From Morinoia aosen (taxonomy: Eukaryota > Arthropoda > Malacostraca > Amphipoda > Talitridae): a stretch of 64,000 nt of DNA. Below are positions 37,688-49,000 of the stretch, in pieces (within the stretch, counting starts at the first letter, position 1; each line of letters begins with the position of its first letter). Where the stretch lies: positions 84,995,130 to 85,059,129 of the forward strand of contig CM059567.1 of the NCBI GenBank assembly GCA_030386875.1. Reading direction: 5' to 3'. Under the pieces are notes generated by a model. That model had not been told where the DNA came from. It saw only the letters and a program-made list of their open reading frames with translations, and ran no database searches. Position numbers and translations under genes: made by a program.

Positions 37688-37913
37688 GTCACGAGTATGA
37701 GGTCATGAATAGATGTAATTAGAATGCCTGATCTGTAACTACTTATTCCGCTGTATTCATGTGTCAGGTGATACTGTTCCATATTGAGTTCCTGCCTTAT
37801 TTTGTGTACACATTTCATAAATTATCAGGCACCAGCGAATGACTGGCGCTTTGCTCTAGGTATGTTATTTGTAAACTGTATGCGTATATCATTAAGCTTC
37901 TCATGGCACCAGG

Positions 37914-38800
37914 ATGGAACCCGAGCTTTTTCCATTCATCAAGTCATATGGACTTGCCAGAACTTTTGGTATAGTTCTAAAACTTTTATACAGCCTAGTG
38001 GAGACTAAATTTTGTCTGGGTATCTTATTATACCCAAAATATCTAATATCAGCAGCTTATAAACAATTATCTTGTCCAAATCTTGCGATAAAGATAGGAC
38101 TTATGATCACTATTATTATTATTTTTATGACAGCATGCAGAAAGAGAGAGGGGAAAAAAAGTTGAGAAAAATATAAACATCTAGAACTATAGTAGCGTAG
38201 ATATCAGACAGTCATTTGAAGATGAAAAGCCGTGGCAGTTATGAATTCAGGACCGATGAACAAAACATCATAATTTGTAAATGGAAGGATAACAAAGTTG
38301 TGCTTGTTGGTTATAACTGGCATAGAATTGCAGGACACTTCCAAAAGATTCAACAAGAAAAATAATGTCTACCCGGCTAGACCTGCTATCGTCCGTGAAT
38401 ATAATGACCATATGGGCGGTGTTGGCATGGCTGACAAGATGCTCGCACTGTAGAAGACAAAAATTCTAACAAAAAATGTAATCATCGTGTATTCTTCCAC
38501 ATCACGAACATGCGTGTGAACAATGGATAGGTCTTTTTCCATCAATTGGAGTAGAAGGAACTATTCTTGATTTCGCAGTTGACATTGCAAGGTATTTACT
38601 GGCTGGCGTGAGACTTGGAAATTCTGATGCAAATAACAGTAACCCAGTGCAACACCAACAAGCAGATATCAGTTGCCTGAAGTACACCGGCGCTTTATTG
38701 GTACAGAGAATGGATCGCTTTGACTCTGTTCATATTAAATCACCAAATGCCCAGCATTGCAGAAATTCTGGTTATTAGAAAAGAAACGTTTTATGTGTTC
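37914..38800 (+). pseudogene. piggyBac transposase relic (DDE_Tnp_1_7 family)
   Basis: 37930-38030 reads SYGLARTFGIVLKLLYSLVE, resembling the family's G-L-G-x-x-V-V-L-x-L block. 38222-38340 reads MKSRGSYEFRT then IICKWKDNKVV, the family's R-G-x-x-x-x-R and W-x-D-x-K-x-V blocks. After a one-base shift, PAIVREYNDHMGGVGMADKM (38380-38445) is the hallmark Y-N-x-x-M-G-G-V-D-x-x-D region, here with Gly in place of the usual Asp. KCNHRVFFHITNMRVNNG follows in another frame. The distal part reads MDRFDSVHIK and ends in a cysteine-rich-like tail down to FLQFHGVS. Multiple shifts and stops make it inactive. An active enzyme excises precisely at TTAA. Confidence 0.85.
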
Positions 38801-38929
38801 TAAATGCATAATTTACTTTTGTGTGTTTGGCAGTGACTCTTTTCTTCAGTTCCATGGTGTCTCTCGCTAATGTCAAACATATAGTCAATGCTCACATAAA
38901 TGGTGAATTTGTTTCATATTGACCTGATT

Positions 38930-38998
38930 TCCACTTATGTGGACAATTTATTTTTGTTAAAATTTATCACTAGGACCTGATGTCCACGTATGTGGACA
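38930..38998. repeat. Right subterminal palindromes of piggyBac
   Basis: Two further copies of the palindrome: TTCCACTTATGTGGACAA at 38929-38946 and TGTCCACGTATGTGGACA at 38981-38998. A half-related ACACATGTGTCCC lies at the right terminus (39104-39116). Confidence 0.85.
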
Positions 38999-39133
38999 CT
39001 ATATATTTTGCACATTCAATAAAAAACTTACATTTTGGTGTTATTTATGTGTTATTTCCTTCCTAATGATCTCATTTAAGTACACAAATCACAAATATTT
39101 CTTACACATGTGTCCCAGGCAGGAAAGGGTTAA

Positions 39134-39409
39134 ATTCTATCGTGCCACTCGATGTTATCCAGCTTTATACCGAAGAATTTCCTCGCTTCTTTCATGTGTT
39201 AAGCTCTCTCTAGCTACTCGGTGTTGCTCTGCATTATTCCGTAGAATCTCCAAACGCCGTTCATGGGTCAATTTAGCTCTAGCTTCTCGTTGGCGAGCAG
39301 CATTGATTCGTCTTGCCATTTCGCGTTGTTCATCCGATCGTCTCCGGCGCTTTTCTTGCTGTCGAAGTCTTGCTACTTTTTTTTTGTCGTTGGACACATT
39401 TCTGTCCAT
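39134..39409 (-). pseudogene. STPR (23-residue repeat) protein, N-terminal part, broken by piggyBac
   Basis: The minus-strand frame starts MDRNVSNDKKK and continues as a very Arg- and Glu-rich helix-like stretch with period 23. One unit reads REMARRINAARQREARAKL plus THER, the next RLEILRNNAEQHRVARESL plus THER. A third begins SEEILRYKAG, meets a stop where the previous unit has Gln, then HRVAR, and is cut by the TTAA of the transposon. This matches the STPR domain, first described as four tandem 23-residue repeats in the silkworm DNA-binding protein FMBP-1. Similar Arg-rich repeats also occur near the N-termini of some arthropod TE proteins, so host gene versus TE origin is open. The stop codons show it is a pseudogene. 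Confidence 0.7.
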
Positions 39410-40054
39410 GGTGGTCTCTTTTGCAGGAATTTGATTCTGACATCTTGTCTGTTATCTCTTCGAAGTTTTTCAAGAAAATCACAATTTCGAAAACAATAAC
39501 TCAATTTCCAAAATCTTGGGCCTCAAATACTAAGTGGGAGCCAGGTTACCGGCAAAACGAATTTAAAACATTTCTTTTCGCATTATCAATTAAAAATATC
39601 AAAGCAACATGGTGAATTTCAACAGAGAAAGCTCCAAAAAAAATTTCTATTTGTAAAAATAAGCCGATTCCGTAATCGGGATACCATAATGCAAGTGAAA
39701 GGAAATTGAATCGCCACAGAAAAATAATGCAATAGAATAATTTCTTGTATTTCTTAGGCTTTATCCTTGTTGCTATCAAAGCTATCGATTCGAAGAGGGG
39801 GTCACAACCCGGTCACACAGACGGACGGACGGACGGACGCGGCTACTTTTGATGGTGAACTCGATGCTTGGTGAGTTTCGAATGAAAATAAATTTCAACA
39901 ATGCTTTAGGAAACTTCTTTTATGTTCTGGAAACGTTGAGTATTTCTACACTAATGCCCTACATGACATGAAACAATAGACAATCCTTCTATCCTAACTT
40001 GTTTATTCCAAAAGAAATGTCTGCATTCAAACTTATTTTTACGGAAGACAAATG
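39410..40054. other. No assignable gene; short ACGG repeat
   Basis: Upstream of the STPR start I see no convincing promoter. 39819-39838 is a short GACGGACGGACGGAC repeat preceded by GGTCACACA; such strings are common inside arthropod repeats. Confidence 0.45.
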
Positions 40055-42121
40055 CAGGGTGACCGGTACTTTGTCGATCAAACTTTAGCATAAGGTGGCG
40101 ACCGTTGAAATAAACAGGTTTCGCCCTATAATGTTGTGGACGTGAATTTTTCGTTGAAGAGTTACAAGGACTTGTAATTTGAAACGTAGTGAAAATATTT
40201 CCAACATAGGTGTCAAGAGAATGAAATATTGAAGTTTCGAAAGCACTTTTTTAATGAACACGAGAAGCAGGTTAACAGCCTTTATAATTATGATCATAAG
40301 AAGCAGAATTTAAAATAAGGTTAGGGATTTACAAAAATTGTTCAACATGATTCCCATCTGTTTCGGTGTAAGCGTTCAACAGCCAAAACAATGATAGGTG
40401 AATGCGATTGAAGACACCAGGATTTTCACGAATCCATGCGGAGGCTTCAACATTTATCATTGAGGTCTCTTTCGGAATGAATCAGTGTTTCGTACACCAA
40501 ACTCTTCAAATATCCTTAGAAGTAGAATCTGAGGGGTGTAATATCAGGGAACCTGGCCATGTGATGGGGCGGCCACGGTCACTCCAGCGAATTGGATGTT
40601 GGGTATCGGCCCAACAGCTATTGCGAAGTGTGCTGGAGCACCATCGTGTTTGAACCACACTCCTCTGATGTTGGCTAAGAGATCATTTTTGAACAACTTG
40701 GGCAATACTTCATTAGCGTTTTGCCTGAAACGTGCGCCACCGGTGCTCATGGAGGGGATTTTTATACTGCTTCTGACCCACCAGTATACTTACAAATTCA
40801 ATTTTCGTAAATATTTAATTACGGCTAAATCAGGGCATGATCCAGTTAATGATGGCTATTTTCATAACTGCTAATTACAAATTGACTTTAAACTTGAGTT
40901 GAAATTGAACTTCAGTTTTAACAATTATTGCGGTCAAAGTAATGTCAAATTCAAGTAATGGCATCCATTCACTGTTTCTCAAATTATGTATGGTTCAATA
41001 AGATGGTTGTCAAGAACTCCCGTTTAAACATTTACGAAGATTCTAACATGACGTTTTCCTTGTTGCGTTACATGAAAATCAACACCAAACCACCAGCGCA
41101 GATTATGAACGTTAACTATTCTTTTCACTTGAATGATTATTCTTCTTCTTGGGATAAGACTTTGATGGAAGGTAAAATTCTTCAACAATTTTGCATGGAA
41201 ACAACATCCGTTGCAAATTAAACAGGATCGGAAGAATCTTCATCGTTCAGTTTTTCGCAAATTCTGAATTTGAAATAGATGTTTATCATTATGATGTAGA
41301 GTTTTCCGCAATATAATTTGACTTGACACATTCACTACGTATTGGTGCATATGTGTACCACTTGTTAAATTGCCTATTTACGTACCAAGAACAATGACTA
41401 CCATTTCACTGATTTTACTATACCTTTATTTGAATTAGACTATGGCGTATAAGTTATAATATTATCCTGCAATTATTGTATTTTTGCAGCTCGTTAAAAA
41501 GGATAAGAATGTAATCAAACTGTAAAGATGGCTTGTCAATTCTGCTTTTTCCAACCTAACCAAACACACCGTAGCAATAGCGGAAACGTATTGGTGTGTC
41601 AAGTCTAAAATACATGCAGAAGAAAGAGCACTTATGGTTGTATTGTTTAGAAAATGTTCTAGCCTTTCTTCTTCCATGCCTGAACCTTTTAACGTTCTAA
41701 TTCTACAGCGTCCTCCTCCAGGTTGTGCCCTGCGAAATGCTCCGTTTTCACACAATTTCCGGTGCGTGCCTAGGCATGTCTGATGCGATGGGACTTGTCT
41801 ATTGGGATATTTTGGGGCAAAAACTTAGACTGCCTCCCTAGAATTACTATTTCCTGTACCGTACGCTAGGTCCATATCTGCCTATTGAGCATTGGATACT
41901 CGCTCTATTGTCAATACTTTTACATCCGGTGAAGTATTCAATCTTGAGCAAATTTTAATCTCTCATTTATAGGAACAGTCCGGAAACCGGATAAAAAATT
42001 CAAGTCCTCGTAACTTTTTTGACGGAGCATTTTCGACCTCACAGTCATTGAGTTAAAAGTGTTTATTTCAACGGCCCAACCTTATGTTAAAGTTGGTTCA
42101 AGAAGATGCCCGGTCACCCTG
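40055..42121 (-). mobile_element. Mariner-like element (DUF4817 type) with inverted ends
   Basis: The left end CAGGGTGACCGG and the reverse complement of the right end CAGGGTGACCGGG are followed on both sides by CTTTA(G/A)CATAAGGT and CCGTTGAAATAAACA, and further in by a shared GTTAC(A/G)AGGACTTG. Thus the inverted repeats extend about 130 bp. The right flank is TA; the left flank is TG, probably a mutated TA. The transposase is on the minus strand and decayed. The 2067-bp length is somewhat long for mariner, so an internal insertion is possible around 40800-41450. Confidence 0.85.
40400..41905 (-). pseudogene. DUF4817-type mariner transposase, decayed
   Basis: The N-terminal part (about 41905-41600) reads DMDLAYGTGNSNSREAV, a stop, then VFAPKYPNRQVPSHQTCLG and KLCENGAFRRAQPGGGRCR. 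This matches the insect domain of unknown function DUF4817, a DNA-binding helix-turn-helix region with the typical F-P-N-R-x-x-P-S-H-x-T-F and L-x-E-x-G-x-F landmarks. The C-terminal part (about 40750-40400) reads KHDGAPAHFAIAV, containing a catalytic Asp, and later WPPRSPDLTP-type remains. Between them the frame is too eroded to follow. The two ends sit in the right order and strand inside matching inverted repeats, so they are one gene. Confidence 0.8.
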
Positions 42122-42171
42122 TAGTTGATTCCTTGCTTTATCTCCGCATTTATATTCGGTCTCATTCGTTT

Positions 42172-42229
42172 CCACACCATCCTACAGCAGGCAGACAAAT
42201 CCACACCATCCTACAGCAGGCAGACAAAT
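42172..42229. repeat. 29-bp tandem duplication
   Basis: CCACACCATCCTACAGCAGG plus CAGACAAAT occurs twice in exact tandem (42172-42200 and 42201-42229), about 50 bp beyond the mariner right end. Confidence 0.95.
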
Positions 42230-45200
42230 GTAAATTTTACGCTTTCGAGTGAAATCGACAATAAGTTTCCTTTTTAAGCTGTAATAACTCGGGGTGTTGA
42301 TGCATTTCAAATTTCTTTTTCAAGTAGAAATCATATCTTAAATTGAACAAAATTGTTAGCAATTGCTGCATTTGTTTTAAACTGTCACCATACAAGCTTT
42401 GTTCCCATGTGTGTTCGGCATTTGCTCGAATTTTCGCGAACACTTCGAATTTTTTTCAACAATGATATATTAACTTACCTATTACTCCATACTTGTCACT
42501 TTCATGCTAAAATTTATATATATATTGATATTCATGAATGATGTCTCAGAATTTTGACCTAGACCATGAAAACCTTGAAATTTCCTCGGAAAAGTTATAT
42601 ATTAAGATATTCATCGACTCCTTAGGTTTGGAAAAAGTAAAAATGGGGAACTATTGACAACAAACAACGAGCAGTTTGTGTTATTTGCACGGTTGTTGAG
42701 AAAGCATAATTCATGAGTGGTTTAGAAATACCTGTACATGTCCAAATTTTTTAATATGAATGGGTTTCGGCTGATCAATGCTAAGCCTATAGATTATTTC
42801 TTACTATTTATTAGCCAACGTGAAAAGGAGAAAAATAAAAAAATATCACTCTAAAGTAATGATTTTCAACAGCTAGATTTCTTTTTTAGGTTTTTTCTGC
42901 CCATTGCACACACACAACTGAAACGATAACTCCTCCGTTTTCAGCTTTGACAAAAGTATTTAACCTATTTTTTTAGTTTGAAAATAATTTCCAAACAGTA
43001 TATGTAGTGAATCAGAGCGCAATCATTCGTCAACTGGCTGGTAGAAGCGCGACGAAAAAATGAACAAATTCATTTTGATCTGAATTGGTGATCCCTCACT
43101 GCGTATATATAGACCACATCTTATTTCCTGTATCAGGGTCAAACTTTGCCCATTTTAATCTAATAGAAACTCATGAAGTTATCTTAACTTGTATTTTATA
43201 GTTTAATGTAATAAACAGTAATTTTATTCGCTGAACATCCAAATATTTGTCCATGAATTTTTTAGATTTTGTGACACAACCTTATTTCTTTTGTGATTTT
43301 TTCTGATAGTACCCAGGGCCCGAGGAATGTTATTTGAATCCATCAATTGAGGTGGTACCGGGCGTTTCTTAAGGGCAGCGTTTTTGGCTCTTGCTATCTG
43401 TGCTGTACACCTAATAGTGACAAGCTATTTTCGTTTATTCGTTGGAGAACACCATTATAAACTTAGATGATGATTTCACTCTCACTGTGATTCGAAATCC
43501 AGGTGTGTGTGATTCATTCTCTTTAACCATATCTTAAAGTATTAAACGGTGCTTTGCTTGGAGTATACATCGGCATACAGACAATACTAAAGCTATAATA
43601 ATAATCATTGTCAGTAGGCCTCGGACGCCTCTATTTCAGCATACTCTTCTACCTCAAGTTCCTCTACCCCAATCCGAAGATTGCCGACACTGTATTGTGG
43701 GGGCCCAGTTCTCTGTTAAATCATCGGCGCTGATAGTCGATGACGCTTACATTTTACGCTCATTTTAGGAGCCTGACCCCACGTGTGACAAACAGGGTTG
43801 GGCTCTTGCGCGATGTTTATAGTATGTTTCATCACAATTATGTGGTCTACGAGTGTTTTTTGTTTTTGCTAAACCTCTGTTGTTGCGACTGTCATGGTTT
43901 CTGCTGGTGCCAGTCATCTTCGTATACTGGATCGACTCGTCTGCTGAGCTCGTCATTATTGTCTGCCCGCAGTATTTTCACAGCATTACGAGGATAATAT
44001 GAGCTCTGTCTTTCTGAGAAATATTATGGTGGCTCATTTTTACAGAGTGTGCAGAAAGAAAACGATCTTCCAACATCTTTTGATGACTCTCATTAGTTCG
44101 GCATCTTGTAGAGATTTTACACAGACTTCAAATCTAAAACTACACCTAAAATCTCTGATGTCCATACATCAGAAATCACTGTTTCTTCCTTAATTTTTCA
44201 GTATATTTAGCAATCACAACTTGCAATATCTGCATGTTTAAAATTTGTTTTAGCAATTTTCCAACTACATTTGACCGAGGATTTCATGAATTATTTAATA
44301 ATTTTTTTAAAGAAATGTTATTTTTCTACTTTCAGTGATGTATGTGAATGTATATTTTAGCTTTCTAAGAAACTTTCAAAGTTTAATTTCGCTAGAAACC
44401 ACCGATAAATGAATTTTTAAAGTTTTCAAATGCTTTTTTTGTCGCATTGTATATTCATGACTTTCAATTACATGAAATGTGCCGACTCAAAACGGAAATT
44501 TTCGTAAAAAAAGCGGCATAAGCAAGTCTCATTTCTGTTGCACCGGCTCTCTTCGTATTTAATTGAAAAGAGAGAAATAAATAATCAAATTTGTTTACAT
44601 AAATTGAGCTGAATTTAGCTCAGCATTATCGCCGAACAGTTATTGCCTTGGTTATCACGAGGGAGATTTTCGAAGTCGGGGAATTATTTTAGGCAATGTT
44701 GTTAGACCACACAATTAGGAGGCCATTATCCTCCGCTAAGAGGCTTAATTATTGTTCTGCCGGGCCGGAGAGAAATGCAATCCTCACCAGGGTTGGGATG
44801 CCTAAAATAACAGGAGAAGCAGCGAGTTGCTGTTTGTTTCTGCTGACGTCGTGCTCGGGTATTACGGCAGCCTCAGGGAAGTAATGTTCGTGAACGCCTG
44901 AATTATGAAGCAGCACGCTTCCCTTCGCATCTGGAGCAGCTCTATTTATTCACAGCCAAAAATTATAACACGGAATTTGAAACATTTGCTTATTTGTTCG
45001 AATTTACACTCGCCACCTAAAGTGAAGCTTGAATGTTTGAGTCTGATTTGCATAAAATAATATGTGAATACTAAAAGTCAAAACGTAACGGTTGGCGTTC
45101 TACACTGTCACAAGCAGGTCGATGTTTAAAAATCTACGGTGAATTTCAGTGAAAATTAAATATCTGTGGAAAGACGAGTTTACAAACAAAAGGTTGTAGC

Positions 45201-48070
45201 AAACATCCAAAGTATTTTGGAAGAAATGTTGTCGTAGTTTCTTTCCGCTATCAGAGATTGCAGCATTCCAAAGCTGTCTTCAAATTATTGTGAAGCCAAA
45301 TGCTAAAGGAACGAGTGTCGGGTGTATCCTTGCAGTTTTGTTGCTGAGATGGTAGCTCCTCTTTAATGAAAGCGTGTTTGTGACCAATGGCAGAGAAAAT
45401 TTCATTACTGATGTAAGAGAAAAGGCTTCAAATGCAAAAAAAAACGAAATTTTAGCAGCCGCTTGTGTCGAAGAATAGTGATGTTTATGAAATATAAATA
45501 AACACTGAAAGCTTTCACTTTGAAATTGTGAAAACGTTCGTTGGTTTCCGTTTTAACGCCGATACGGAGCAAGCTCAAAAGCTTTAATGACAGGCTTTTA
45601 AGACAGGCAATCACGCATTAGGGAAGTAAAAAGTATATTTCAGTTTACAGTTTACAACGGTAAATAAATTCAAGACGGTAACACTTCAGGATCGTCTGCC
45701 TTTTACCAGTTTATGAGTTATTCAAAGCAAGTGTAAGCTATTGGGCTAACATTTTAGGGAAAAGACGAACAATCGCTGTCATTGTGGTGTCCAAGTATCG
45801 TTTGAACAGCTTGTTGTAGGATCTGCTATGAGCGGAGTTATCTGGGCGAAGTCTGGCTGTCTGTGAAAGTTCATCTACTACAACACTGCACACGTAGCTC
45901 GAAACATTTTTCATGAGGAAGAGAATAAACACGAGCATCTAGCAAAAAAATGGGAAAAAATTATTTTGATTAGGTGGCAGAAGCTTCCACTGTGTACAAA
46001 TCCTGAGCTGCAAACTCCTGAGTATCAGCGTAAACAGTGAATGGTGTAAATAGTTTTGTACTTCACACTCACGTTTAAATGAAGAGCACATGGTCAGTTA
46101 TTCCTGAAAAAATTGTTATGGTAGATGCGTAATAATTACTTTCACTGTAAGGCGGATGTATAAATCTGGAACTTATGATGGACTGGCTTCAGTCAGCAGC
46201 AGGCTTTGGGGAAAATGGGATTGGCATCAACTCAAAATTTTGGTGTGACGGGCAGCTCCGTCAATGCATCCGTTATACAGTGCGCCTGTGTTGGGGGGGA
46301 GTTGTTTTCGAGATGCAAAACGAAATGACATCCACGTCGGCACGACAAAAATGTAAGAAACTACATGTTGAAATTAATAAGTTGTTATTCTGAATATTTT
46401 TTGGAAACATTATAGAGTACTTCCGTACAAAGTACATACCTATTTTGCAATAGAAATGGCGTTATTTGGTGTAGTTGTCGAGGCTTGGCTATTTATAACG
46501 TATTTTCCGGTATTCACTCAGTAAATTATTTCTCGTGATTACATCGATTATTTATTTTGATGTAATACATCAATACATGAATATATCAATAATCGGATAT
46601 GAAAAGTTCTACCAACGTTCAACCACTTGACAAGCAGGTGCATTTTGGAATTGGATTTTTAACTAGTCTTTGCTACTGGTCATCTTCAAAATTAAGGGAA
46701 AATTCTGCAACGAGCTTCTTCGACTGTTGAACCTTCATCACGTGGCTGACTTTTGTCGTCAGTACGTGCTCCTTGGCATCGTTAGACTGACGACCCTTAA
46801 TTCGGTCTGAAAATCAATTTCTAATCACTATTGCTATTTTGAATCTGTACAACATCTCATTCATTTTGCACTTTGTGTGAGTGTCAGCCCCAATGCTGCA
46901 TCCAAGTATTCAGCATAGCAGTCTTTACTCTTGGAACTTGTGTGTTTGAGTTGTTTGTATTACTCGAGTTAGACTTTGGTTTGACAAGCTTGATCCTTTC
47001 TTTACCATAAATTAATTTTCAGTTAGTTTTATTAATATGACTCTTGTGATAATTTCAATTAATTTACTCACTCGAGTGGGCTACTTAGCGTATATGTTAA
47101 GACCAATGATTGATCAAGACGAAATACTTGATGTAAAAAACTAGATGGCAACAATTTCAACACGCTATTCGAATGTCTTAGTGACTCCGTATATAATTTT
47201 AAGTATAAATATATCAAAATTGAATTAAAACATTTTGGTAAACGTCAGTGATTGGTCTACAGCGCTCAACTGTAGTTCAGTCCATCGAAAATAAGATGAA
47301 ATCAATTTCAATGCAGCTGAATGAACTGTAATCTTGGCGTCACGTCTTACACTGAAAGTTGACTGAATTGTGATTCAAATGCATAATTATACAATAATTA
47401 TTCCATTCAATACGGACAAAAAATGAACGTGGTAGATGAGTACGCACGTTAATATTTACGCATGTTTATTCCAGACTCGATTTTAACGATAGTGTGAATC
47501 TTGGTTGTTTAAAAAATTAATTCGTTGAATTAATGAAAAGTTGCCATGGCATCATTCCAGGAAATGCTCAGAGACTCTTAGCCACGTGTTACTCTTCTTT
47601 CTTGGATTCGCTCTATACAGTATATAATAAAGTTTATTGAATATCAAAGTTTATTCACCTTAAGCCAATGTCTAACAGTTTTCAGGTATTTTAACCATGA
47701 ATTTCTTAAGCATGAATGTCCTTGGACTCTAAATCCTGGAAATTGCTTCTATAATCCCTTTGCTTTCGCTTATTTGTTAGAGTCGTGCAAGCTACTTGAA
47801 AATAGAGATTCCTTTCCGACATCTCAGCTAATTTTCTTGCTAAAATCCCAACTTCCAATTTTACTTGAAATTTTTCGAAGTTTGTCACCGAAAAGAATCT
47901 CTCTTGCACTCCTGCTTGGGTCTCGTCCGTCTACCTATCAGACAGCACATTACGCTATCATCGTTGAGCATACACGATCTTTCTGGTAAATCTGAAGAAT
48001 TTTTCGTTCCATACTTAAAGCTAGTCCCTCGAAAGAAAGAGTAACGTAACACTTGAAAATTCGACTGTTT
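42230..48070. other. Gene-poor DNA; GC-richer patch at 44.69-44.89 kb
   Basis: No recognisable protein family. Frames of 60-97 codons lack motifs. 44600-44890 is a composition-shifted, non-repetitive patch with TTAATTATT and CATTATCCTCCG strings and no long frame; it could be a conserved regulatory element, but that cannot be shown from one sequence. Confidence 0.45.
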
Positions 48071-48079
48071 ATTTTGCGT

Positions 48080-49000
48080 ACCGGCTTGATCTTTATTCGA
48101 TATCACTGCCTTTTGCAATGATTACGGCACTGCAACTTTCTGCCATTCCCAACGACTCTACGGTTGTTTTGATGTCCTTCTTTCAAGGACCGTGACGCAA
48201 TTGTGTGGTGCGCACAAGCTTTATCCTTAATTTACTACGAAATACAACAATCCAACGGGTTTAGGTTAGGCGAGTTGGATGACTAAAAATCATTTTCCCA
48301 GAATCGCTCGCCGGACTTCTTGAGTAAATCAACGGTTTTACTGTACTGTACGTGTTAACATGGTCCAAGTCCTGTTGGAACAGTAATTTCTATTTGAAGC
48401 CTTGGCTTTTATCCATGGAATGATTTCTGTGGTTTGCTTGACGTTGTAGTAGGGTCCGGCTTTCACTTTTTCGCTGTTGGTGAATAAATTACGTCACTCC
48501 CATTCGAAACTACTCAGAAGGACATGGCGCTCTGTGGAATTTTTGTGATCTTCGTTTTTGAACGTCAGGGCTCGAAAAAGTATTTCTGAGATCGTTACGT
48601 CTGATACAAGACCTACCAATTGTAAAAAATGAATCTTTTCACAAGAAAGGAATTTGATAGTCTATCCGTTGGTCGTCAACCAGTTCACAACTTTCTTGCA
48701 GCTCCCAAAACGAGCTTCTTTCATAGTTTTGCGATGCTTCCTACTTTGTGCATAAGAGTTAAGTTTTTTGATCGCTCTGTGAATTATCCTGATGCTGACG
48801 TGGCTTTTCTCAGCCAATGTCGATAATGTCAGAGTTCGATTGGCTTTGATGCTCCTTTTGAGGCCGGCTAGGAAGAAAGGTTTGCGAATTTTGTCATTTT
48901 TTGGGTCGTGTTTGCTCTGCAAGCTTTGCCTGATTCATCAAAACGCTTACGACCATCATAATATGATATTATCTGCCTTTAATACTGGAAAAATTGTCCT
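48080..49000 (-). pseudogene. Tc1/mariner transposase relic
   Basis: The minus strand reads YYDGRKRFDESGKACRANTT at about 48905-48965, the end of the first helix-turn-helix and linker. After a frameshift, PFFLAGLKRSIKANRTLTLS and LAEKSHVSIRIIHRAIKKL (48662-48922) match the second helix-turn-helix of an arthropod Tc1/mariner family. KKVVNWLTTNG follows. The rest of the catalytic half down to about 48085 is badly eroded. The C-terminal landmark SAVIIAKGSDIE is still readable near 48100-48135. I could not find matching inverted ends. Dead copy. Confidence 0.75.

Larger units (their letters stand above)
37254..39133 (+). mobile_element. piggyBac element, degenerate, in a TTAA target
   Basis: Both borders are TTAA (37254-37257 and 39130-39133), the obligatory piggyBac target duplication. 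The inner ends match as inverted repeats: ATGCCTGG on the left and CCTGCCTGGG in the reverse complement of the right. The right end has the expected CCC next to TTAA; the left end has lost it. The interior holds a plus-strand piggyBac transposase relic, and both ends carry copies of a palindrome. Removing the element restores the phase of the surrounding STPR repeat, independent support for these borders. Confidence 0.85.
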
